NCBI RefSeq assembly: GCF_009795715.1 | Contig: NZ_WTCR01000008.1 | Span: 124,001-188,000, forward strand | Direction of reading: 5' to 3' | Source: Labilibaculum euxinicum | GTDB lineage: Bacteria; Bacteroidota; Bacteroidia; Bacteroidales; Marinifilaceae | Length of the DNA: 64,000 nt | Shown here: one piece after another, positions 24,773 to 31,618 of the stretch | Layout of the letters: every line of letters starts with the position of its first letter | Position numbering within the stretch: position 1 is the stretch's first letter | Position numbers and translations under genes: made by a program | The notes under the pieces: generated by a model | Told to the model about the DNA's origin: nothing | Seen by the model: the letters and a program-made list of their open reading frames with translations, nothing else | The model's database searches: none

Positions 24773-25837
24773 TTAGGACAAATCAATTTGCAAGCTAATC
24801 TTAAAAAGGTCATTCTCATCTTTAATTTCCAGCCGGTGTTTTTCAGGATACAGCAACTCCAACCGACGAATTACATTTTTTATTCCAATACCACCATTCT
24901 TTTCATTCTCTTTATTCCAACCATTCTCCGATCGGTTCTCTATTGACAATTCAATATGATTCTTATCTTCAAAATTAAAGAGAATATTTACAAAACCACC
25001 ATTATTCCTTCCGTAAGAACCATGCTTAAATGCATTTTCGATAAGAGGCTCGAACAACAGAGGTGCAATTTTGCTTCTTGCTGCATCACCTTTCACTTCC
25101 ATTTTTACTGGAATACTATCATCCAATCTAATTTTCTGTAAATCCAGATAATTCTTTATAAACTCCAGCTCTTTCTCCAACAAAACGTAACGGTCATTAC
25201 AATCGTACAAAATATACCGCATTAAATCGGATAACTTTAACACCAAACCGGGCGCTTTATCCGACTTATCAAGCGTAAGAGAATAAATGTTATTTAGTGT
25301 ATTAAACAGAAAATGTGGATTTATCTGAGCCTTTAGTGCCTTCAGTTCTGCTTCTAATTTTTCCTTTTCAATATCTTTTAATTGAAATGATATTTTTTGC
25401 AAAACAAACCACTCCCTCATTAAGGATAAAAAGCTTGTAACCCCAACATAAATAAATGTAAAAAATGCAAAATTAAACCATACAACAAAAGTCAACTCCT
25501 CGAAAAACTGTTCACCCTGCACAAATCGTCCTAAAGGATAAACCAACAAAAAATCAATAAAAAAAGCCGCCAAAGAAATCACTCCCAACAAGGAAATAAC
25601 ATACGGAAAAAACCGTTGCCTCTTAAACAGCAATGGAATCAAAATAAGCAGATTAAAGTAAACCGCAGCAGCAAAACACAGATTGAACACAAATGTCATT
25701 AAGACAGGTTCTAATCTTAGTATATTTTTAAAATTACTTGCCACAAACATGGTGAACAGCCAAAACGTAAAGGCAAGCACCCAAAACAATATATGATAAG
25801 CAATCCGGCTAGGTGATATCTTTTTTATGTTAGTCAT
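24773..25837 (-). CDS. LytS-like sensor histidine kinase (His_kinase/HATPase)
   Basis: The start chosen is the ATG at 25837 (MTNIKKISPSRIAYHILFW); the open frame reaches back to a TTG at 25849. About 354 residues. Four membrane helices (roughly 12-150) form the sensor part, without a classic extracytoplasmic domain. The kinase core has the phospho-acceptor histidine in INPHFLFNTLNNIYSL near 174. The ATPase region shows LFEPLIENAFKHGSYG (N box) and GGIGIKNVIRRLELLYP (G boxes). This is the PF06580-type partner of LytTR regulators and overlaps no other gene. It forms an operon with the regulator 15 bp downstream. Confidence 0.94.
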   Translation of the reverse strand: MTNIKKISPSRIAYHILFWVLAFTFWLFTMFVASNFKNILRLEPVLMTFVFNLCFAAAVYFNLLILIPLLFKRQRFFPYVISLLGVISLAAFFIDFLLVYPLGRFVQGEQFFEELTFVVWFNFAFFTFIYVGVTSFLSLMREWFVLQKISFQLKDIEKEKLEAELKALKAQINPHFLFNTLNNIYSLTLDKSDKAPGLVLKLSDLMRYILYDCNDRYVLLEKELEFIKNYLDLQKIRLDDSIPVKMEVKGDAARSKIAPLLFEPLIENAFKHGSYGRNNGGFVNILFNFEDKNHIELSIENRSENGWNKENEKNGGIGIKNVIRRLELLYPEKHRLEIKDENDLFKISLQIDLS

Positions 25838-26040
25838 AAATATTCTCAACTATGAATTTCAAAATTAAAATAGAAAAGAATTAATAAGGAGTGAAAATTA
25901 TTCGTTGTTACATGCAATTCTCCCGTTAAAAGGTGATAATTTTCAGATGTCTTACCCGAATAATTAATGTTTTGATTTTGATATCTTTCTATGCTGTTGT
26001 AATATTGTAGTAAATACAAATCTAAATAAAAGAGCCAGCT

Positions 26041-26676
26041 ATGTTTGCAAAAGATATTTTATTTTGGAATGTTGACACTCAATTTGATTTCATGAGTGCA
26101 TCAGGGAAACTATATGTTCCAGGTGCTGAGCAAATTAAACCTATTCTAAAGCAAATAACTGCTTTTGCAAAAAGCAATAATATTCAGGTAGTTAACACTG
26201 CTGATTTTCATTATGCCAATTCAAAAGAATTATCCAACAAGCCTGATTTCATTACAAGTTTTCCACCACATTGTATGGCCAATACCTCCGGAGCCGAATA
26301 CGTGAGCGAAACAATACCAGAAACTCCATTTTCAGAAGTATTTTGGAATAATAAGTATTCAGAAAAAGATATCCGTGATTTTATCATCAATAGAAATATT
26401 GTAATTCGAAAAGATGCTTTCGATGTATTTCAAGGAAATAAAAACACGAATGCATTACTGGAACTAATTGCACCTAAAAAAGTTTTTGTGTATGGCGTTA
26501 CAACCAATGTTTGTGTAGACTGTGCTGTTGTTGGCTTAGCCAAACGCGGCATTTCGGTTTATGTAATTGAGGACGCAATTAAAGAATTACCAAATATTCC
26601 CCTCCCCTTTTCCAAGTGGGATAAATTAAAGGTTAAAAGAATCACATTCTCAGAAATTGAGAAACACCTGAATTAA
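26041..26676 (+). CDS. Cysteine hydrolase, nicotinamidase/isochorismatase family
   Basis: The protein is 211 residues. The catalytic triad typical of the family is readable: D12 (NVDTQFDFM), K124 (IRKDAFDVF) and C158 (TTNVCVDC). A metal-binding D55-H57 pair (NTADFHY) favours nicotinamidase-like chemistry (hydrolysis of nicotinamide or a related amide) over isochorismatase. It is somewhat diverged from PncA, so the substrate is not certain. Its stop overlaps the stop of convergent miaA by four bases. Confidence 0.85.
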   Translation: MFAKDILFWNVDTQFDFMSASGKLYVPGAEQIKPILKQITAFAKSNNIQVVNTADFHYANSKELSNKPDFITSFPPHCMANTSGAEYVSETIPETPFSEVFWNNKYSEKDIRDFIINRNIVIRKDAFDVFQGNKNTNALLELIAPKKVFVYGVTTNVCVDCAVVGLAKRGISVYVIEDAIKELPNIPLPFSKWDKLKVKRITFSEIEKHLN

Positions 26677-27587
26677 AGAGCTGCCAGTTCTTTTACTTTT
26701 TGCACTTTCTCCTCTAAGGGCATAAAACCATCCAGCCAATGGATATTTGAGCCACTGCGTTCCATTTTTCGAAACCAGGTCATTTGGCGCTTGGCAAATT
26801 GATGAATTGCCACTTCCAAACCATTAAACATTTCATTGTAGGTTAAATCGCCAACAACATACTGTGTTAAAAATTTATATTCCAACCCATAATATATCAG
26901 ATCTTCAGCCGAAACTCCTGATTGCATCAACGCCTGAACTTCTTCAACCATTCCTGATTTTAACCGCTCTTTTAAGCGCTGAGTAATTCTCTCCCGTCTA
27001 ATTTCACGATCGAACTTAATTCCTATCAGCAATGGATTCAGCTCCGGATAATCCATTTCAATTTCCGGATGTGAGGCATAATAGCGTTCTATTTCGATAG
27101 CACGAATTGCCCGCTTCTGAGTTTCCAAATCAGAATTATTGTGCACTTCTTTGTAAGAGCGAAGAATGGTACCTAATTCATCGAGCGATTTATCAAGCAT
27201 TGTATCCCGAAAGGCCTGATCTTTTGGAACTGCAATCAGCTTATAACCTTTCAAGGCTGCCTCCAAATACATTCCCGTTCCTCCGCAAACAACAGGCATT
27301 TTCTTTTTTGCGGTAATCTGCTCAAAAGCCTTTACAAAATCCTGCTGAAATTCATAAACATTGTATTTATACCCTGCATCAGCAATGTCAATCAAATGAT
27401 AAGGAATTGGAGTTCCATCCAAAATATATTCATCAAGATCTTTACCGGTACCCAAATCCATTCCACGGTAAATCTGACGCGAATCGGCACTAATGATTTC
27501 GCCGTTAAATTCCTTTGCCAACTTTACAGCCAGACTTGTTTTTCCAGTAGCGGTTGCTCCTAGTACAACTAATAAGTTATTCTGCAT
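26673..27587 (-). CDS. miaA: tRNA dimethylallyltransferase MiaA
   Basis: Transfers a dimethylallyl group to N6 of A37 in tRNAs reading codons that begin with U. P-loop GATATGKTS at 9-17, ADSRQIYRGMDLGTGK at 36-51 (substrate binding), and VVCGGTGMYLEA near 100. Then KRAIRAIEIERYY and the C-terminal WFRKMERS. Length of 304 residues is normal. The reading frame starts at the ATG at 27587. Confidence 0.98.
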   Translation of the reverse strand: MQNNLLVVLGATATGKTSLAVKLAKEFNGEIISADSRQIYRGMDLGTGKDLDEYILDGTPIPYHLIDIADAGYKYNVYEFQQDFVKAFEQITAKKKMPVVCGGTGMYLEAALKGYKLIAVPKDQAFRDTMLDKSLDELGTILRSYKEVHNNSDLETQKRAIRAIEIERYYASHPEIEMDYPELNPLLIGIKFDREIRRERITQRLKERLKSGMVEEVQALMQSGVSAEDLIYYGLEYKFLTQYVVGDLTYNEMFNGLEVAIHQFAKRQMTWFRKMERSGSNIHWLDGFMPLEEKVQKVKELAAL

Positions 27588-27730
27588 CTTAAATATTTTT
27601 TCCGAACTTAAAACGATCTGTTTTTGTTCATCCGGATAATGTTTATCTTACAATAAGACAAGACTGTGTATGTAAACTACGCAGTAAAATTACTTTAAGT
27701 TTTTTGAATTCACCAATAACTCCATTCAAT

Positions 27731-28303
27731 ATGACAAACCTAAGTGCATACAAACACAGTCTACTCCTTTTTATTCAGCCGGAACAAACCTGGAAATCAA
27801 TCTCAACTGAAGACCACAGTCCAAAACAATTATTCTTAAGCCTTTTGCTCCCCTTACTATTCTTAATGGCCATTTGTAATTTTTCAGGTTATCAATTGTT
27901 CGATCAAAATCCATCTCAACATATTAATATGCACTTATTTTCGGCAAGTGCCACATTTTTATTTTCCATTCTATCCATCTACATTTCCACACTTCTTGTT
28001 AGTAAATTTGCACAATTCGAAGATAAAAAGGATAGATTTAACCGAGCTTTCACTCTTATTGGTTTCTCCTTTATCCCTGGTATTTTATTCAATTCACTGG
28101 CATTTTTATTTCCCACAATAAATTACCTGACCATTTTAAGCCTTTTTAGCTTTTACATCCTATACAAAGGAATATCTCCCATACTATCTATTCCTGATGA
28201 TAAAAAATCGGGTTATTTTACATTTATACTGATTGGTTTACTTTCTATATATGCCGTTTTAGGGGCTTTTTTTATTGGAATAGCCAGCCTTATGGGATTT
28301 TAA
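27731..28303 (+). CDS. Yip1-domain membrane protein, first of two
   Basis: The protein has 190 residues from the ATG at 27731; an earlier TTG gives a poor extension. The N-terminus (LLLFIQPEQTWKSISTEDHSPKQLFLSLLLPLL) is the typical Yip1/YIPF opening, with a tryptophan after a hydrophobic run, followed by five membrane helices. Yip1 proteins in bacteria lack a defined function. The next gene (28405) is a diverged relative with the same opening (LNLLIEPKKEWEAIALE), so the two are a tandem pair. Confidence 0.82.
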   Translation: MTNLSAYKHSLLLFIQPEQTWKSISTEDHSPKQLFLSLLLPLLFLMAICNFSGYQLFDQNPSQHINMHLFSASATFLFSILSIYISTLLVSKFAQFEDKKDRFNRAFTLIGFSFIPGILFNSLAFLFPTINYLTILSLFSFYILYKGISPILSIPDDKKSGYFTFILIGLLSIYAVLGAFFIGIASLMGF

Positions 28304-28404
28304 TAAAATAGCTGTAACAGAAGCCTACAATTTTGCAAAAAAGTACAGCAAATTAAAAAAGCTTGTTTAATTTTGATATCAATCAATATTAAGAAATTAC
28401 AGTA

Positions 28405-28995
28405 ATGAATTTTCGCATACAAAATACTATATACTCTTTCTCCAGATGGCTTAATCTGCTTATTGAACCAAAAAAGGAGTGGGAAGCTATTGCTCTGGAA
28501 ACACCCAATGTGAAATCTATTTTTATATATTTTGCATTTCCGGTAATTGCCGTCAGTTCGCTTCTTTCTTCCATCGGAGCTTTCATCCACACAGGAAGTC
28601 TTAGCATTGGAATTTCTCAATTTGTTGTTTCTTTTATTTCCTTAAACCTGGGGTTTTTAACGGCCGGAAAAATGATTGAACTATTGGCTCCTAACTTCCA
28701 ATTACAAATTAAGACATCAACTATCTATCAACTAATTGTATACAGTGGAGCAGTTTTCTGCTTATTTCACAGTTTTGCAAAATTATTTTCACCTTACTCT
28801 TTTCTTAATCAGATATGTCTGGTTTTTGAATTGTATTTTATTCGTGTTTTATGGTTGGGAATATCACCTCTGCTTCCTATAGCCGAAAATAAAAAACCCG
28901 GCTTTACAATTGTAGCCTGTTTGCTTATTTTAGTTCTCCCACTAATCTTTGAACGAATGTTTTCCGTTATTTTCACGCTTCCGGTTACAATTTAA
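28405..28995 (+). CDS. Yip1-domain membrane protein, second of two
   Basis: The protein has 196 residues. Opening WLNLLIEPKKEWEAIALETPNVKSIFIYFAFPVIAV matches the first copy's pattern (LLL.QPEQTWKSI...), followed by five hydrophobic helices. The two proteins share their layout but appear to be below 30 percent identical by eye. They may form a hetero-oligomer. smpB follows 33 bp downstream and may be co-transcribed. Confidence 0.8.
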   Translation: MNFRIQNTIYSFSRWLNLLIEPKKEWEAIALETPNVKSIFIYFAFPVIAVSSLLSSIGAFIHTGSLSIGISQFVVSFISLNLGFLTAGKMIELLAPNFQLQIKTSTIYQLIVYSGAVFCLFHSFAKLFSPYSFLNQICLVFELYFIRVLWLGISPLLPIAENKKPGFTIVACLLILVLPLIFERMFSVIFTLPVTI

Positions 28996-29028
28996 ATCGT
29001 AAATTTGTCGGGCAATAAAGAATTTACA

Positions 29029-29475
29029 ATGCAGAAAATAAATATCAGAAATAAAAAAGCAAGCTTCGAATACGAATTCATCGAAACCTTTGTAGCAGGA
29101 ATTCAACTATTTGGAACCGAAATCAAGTCCATACGTGCAGGGAAAGCAAACATAGGAGACTCCTTTTGCTACTTTAACGCAAATGAACTTTACGTAAAAG
29201 AAATGCACATTTCCGAATACAAATTTGGTTCATATTATAATCACGAAGAAAAAAGGGAACGAAAACTCCTTCTTAACCGAAAAGAATTGGATAAATTGGA
29301 TCGAAAAACTAAAGAAAGTGGTTTAACCATTGTTCCTTTGAGAATTTTCCTGAACGAAAAAGGTTTTGCAAAAATGGAAATTGCGCTTTGCAGAGGAAAA
29401 AAACACTACGACAAAAGGGAAAGTTTAAAACAACGCGATCACAAAATTGAGATAGACCGTATGATGAAGAGGTAG
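29029..29475 (+). CDS. smpB: SsrA-binding protein SmpB
   Basis: The start is the ATG at 29029 ([19 protein letters not shown]), not the upstream in-frame TTG; 148 residues. SmpB positions tmRNA in stalled ribosomes. Conserved parts are [20 protein letters not shown] (start of the beta-barrel), [18 protein letters not shown] and the basic C-terminal tail [21 protein letters not shown] that contacts the mRNA channel. The tmRNA gene itself is not in this window. Confidence 0.97.
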   Translation: MQKINIRNKKASFEYEFIETFVAGIQLFGTEIKSIRAGKANIGDSFCYFNANELYVKEMHISEYKFGSYYNHEEKRERKLLLNRKELDKLDRKTKESGLTIVPLRIFLNEKGFAKMEIALCRGKKHYDKRESLKQRDHKIEIDRMMKR

Positions 29476-29543
29476 TTAGCTCAACGCATCAATTTTTATT
29501 AAAAAAACAAGATATTTCCTTCCAGAACTCCTTCTTTTTATCC

Positions 29544-29551
29544 TATATTTG
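29544..29551 (+). promoter_or_regulatory. -7 box of an orphan promoter in a gene-free region
   Basis: TATATTTG is an exact -7 consensus in a convergent gap between smpB and the uridine kinase gene. No plus-strand gene follows, so it would drive a non-coding RNA running towards or across the 3' end of the kinase gene. The -33 element is poor. Confidence 0.4.
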
Positions 29552-29605
29552 CACCCCGGTTCTAAAAACCCAGACAAAATCCATTTTCTTACTTTTCAAC
29601 GGAGT

Positions 29606-29642
29606 ATTAACAAGTTATCAACAGTGTTGATTAATTGTTAAT
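29606..29642. repeat. 37-bp imperfect palindrome with DnaA-box-like arm
   Basis: Two 18-bp arms (29606-29623 and 29625-29642) are complementary at 15 positions around a single central base. The left arm contains TTATCAACA (29615-29623), one base from the DnaA-box consensus TTATCCACA; a second TTATCAACA is at 29758-29766. Confidence 0.5.
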
Positions 29643-29692
29643 AACTTCCAAACGCCCCTATTTTAGATCAATATAATTGTTAACAACTAAAA

Positions 29693-29737
29693 ATTCCCGT
29701 TTTAGTCAGTAAGGATATTAACAACTAAAACAGGAAT
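29693..29737 (-). terminator. Terminator of the uridine kinase gene
   Basis: On the minus strand ATTCCTGTTTTAGT pairs with ACTAAAACGGGAAT (14-nt arms, one mismatch, arms 29724-29737 and 29693-29706) over a 17-nt loop, followed by TTTTTAG. It lies about 32 bp beyond the stop at 29769. Confidence 0.65.
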
Positions 29738-29768
29738 GAATATGAACAGGCAAAAAGTTATCAACAAA

Positions 29769-31436
29769 CTAATATTCAAAAGTACTTCCACCTAGAAACT
29801 CTCTCATTAAGGAAGTAGGAGGTATTTCAGCATCGCTAATTGGAAGAAAGTAACTAAAGAACTTTAATAGTCTGTTTGCTTCCGAATATTCTGCCTGATT
29901 GGGCTGAATCTCTTTCAATATTGGTTCTGCATATCTCTTTAAAACACCCAATTCGTACTGAAGAGCTGAATTAAACATCACATCAGCCTCTTCCTGATAC
30001 GGGAAAATATTTTTTTCTTCACCACGCCTAACACTCGGCCAGCGACTAATCGTATCAAAAGCACTGTAATTTCGATATTTATGATCCCGAACAATCCTGC
30101 GAATCAGACGGTTATCTGTTGATGGAATCCTGTTATGACCATCAATAGAAATTGAGGTTAATGCAGAAATATAAATTCTAAATTTTGAATCATCGGCAAT
30201 AAGAGGAGTTAATTTTGGATTCAGAGCATGAATTCCTTCCACAACTAAAACCTGCTTGCCATTAATTTTCAACTTTTCCCCATCGAAATAACGAGTACCA
30301 GTTTCGAATGAAAACTTTGGCAATTCAACCTCTACACCATTCAGAAGATCGACCAAATTCTCATTAAACAGGCGAACATCCAAAGATTCCAACGCCTCAA
30401 AATCGTACTCTCCATTTTCATCTTTAGGAGTTTTCTCCCGATTAACGAAGTAGTTATCCAAAGACAAATTTACAGGATGCAACCCAGCAACTTTAAGCTG
30501 AATGGCTAACCTTTTTCCAAAAGTTGTTTTCCCGGATGATGAAGGTCCGGAAATTAAAATGAGCTTTACATGCTTTCTTTTCTTTCTGATTTTATCTGCT
30601 ATTTGAGAAATTTTCTTCTCGTGCAAAGCCTCCGATATTTTTATCAGCTCTGAAATATTGTTATTCTCAACATAGCCATTCAAATCACCAACATTAGAAA
30701 TATTTAAAACATTTCCCCAACGTTTGTATTCACTAAATATCTTTAGCATTTTCTCCTGAGGAATAAAGGTTTCCGTTTCCAACGGATTTCTTCTTCCAGG
30801 AGTCATAAGCAACATTCCCTGAGCAAAGGGCAATAAATCAAACACCTTCAGTTTGCTTGTAGACGGAACCAAAAAACCATAAAAATAATCAACACTATCG
30901 CCTAAATGGTAAACGGATGTGAATAGATTTCCCCGGGTGCGAAACAGACTGGTTTTCTCTTTCAAGCCTTGAGCTTCGAATAATTCTATTGCTTTCTCTG
31001 TTTCAATTTCTTCACGAACAAAAGGCAGATCAGCCTCCATGATCCCAATCATTCTCTCTTTAATATTTTCAATATCACCAGGCGTAAGCAATATGTTCTT
31101 ATCTGTTATCCGACAATACAAGCCATTCGAAATTGAATGCTCGACCCTGAAACCTGCTTTTGGATACAAATCATGAACTGCCTTGTAAAGAAGGAAACAC
31201 AATGAACGGACGTACATTCTACGCCCATCCGGATGTGTTCCATCCACAAACTTTACATTTTTAGGCTTGTAAATTTCGTAGCTTAACTCTTTAAGCTTAT
31301 TATTAACCATTGCCCCAAGCACTTCCCCATTAAGTTGTGGTTTGATATCTGCAAGTATTGTCTGAAGATCGGTGCCAATAGGGTAAGATCTTTTCTCTTT
31401 TAAATCTTCAAAATAAATATCAATCAATTTTCCCAT
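29769..31436 (-). CDS. TGS/SAD-uridine kinase-like fusion protein
   Basis: The protein is 555 residues in three parts. Residues 1-60 form a TGS-like ubiquitin-fold (YPIGTDLQTILADIKPQL), and about 60-270 resembles the second additional domain of threonyl/alanyl-tRNA synthetases (HPDGRRMYVRSLCFLLYKAVHDLYP). The kinase follows from about 285: Walker A GPSSSGKTT near 297, SLDNYF, VVEGIHALN, RDHKYRNYSAFDT. This architecture is known in bacteria and annotated as nucleoside or uridine kinase. Phosphorylation of uridine/cytidine is the likely reaction; the role of the synthetase-like half is unknown. Start ATG at 31436. Confidence 0.9.
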   Translation of the reverse strand: MGKLIDIYFEDLKEKRSYPIGTDLQTILADIKPQLNGEVLGAMVNNKLKELSYEIYKPKNVKFVDGTHPDGRRMYVRSLCFLLYKAVHDLYPKAGFRVEHSISNGLYCRITDKNILLTPGDIENIKERMIGIMEADLPFVREEIETEKAIELFEAQGLKEKTSLFRTRGNLFTSVYHLGDSVDYFYGFLVPSTSKLKVFDLLPFAQGMLLMTPGRRNPLETETFIPQEKMLKIFSEYKRWGNVLNISNVGDLNGYVENNNISELIKISEALHEKKISQIADKIRKKRKHVKLILISGPSSSGKTTFGKRLAIQLKVAGLHPVNLSLDNYFVNREKTPKDENGEYDFEALESLDVRLFNENLVDLLNGVEVELPKFSFETGTRYFDGEKLKINGKQVLVVEGIHALNPKLTPLIADDSKFRIYISALTSISIDGHNRIPSTDNRLIRRIVRDHKYRNYSAFDTISRWPSVRRGEEKNIFPYQEEADVMFNSALQYELGVLKRYAEPILKEIQPNQAEYSEANRLLKFFSYFLPISDAEIPPTSLMREFLGGSTFEY

Positions 31437-31551
31437 AGAATTCTAAATTTACAATGTACCCGGTTATGATTATACTGTTTTTAAAGATAACAATTAGGAT
31501 GGCACATTTAAAAGCTGTCCAGTTAATTTTTGTTAAGCTTCACACAATCCC

Positions 31552-31607
31552 AATTTAATGAAAACAAAAGGATCTCCACCTAGAGATCCTTTTGTTTTCA
31601 TTAAATT
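31552..31607. terminator. 25-bp perfect hairpin after uvrA
   Basis: Two arms of 25 bases (31552-31576 and 31583-31607) are perfectly complementary around a 6-nt loop (CACCTA). The stem core is AAAGGATCTC/GAGATCCTTT and the flanks are AT-rich. It lies 11 bp beyond the uvrA stop and should end transcription from uvrA; on the plus strand it also ends in TTTTG. Confidence 0.85.
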
Positions 31608-31618
31608 TCAATTGTAAA

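Noticed and set aside
29476-29768. Replication origin
   Set aside because: Only two TTATCAACA boxes, both one base off consensus; no dnaA or dnaN gene nearby. I kept it only as a region worth a test.
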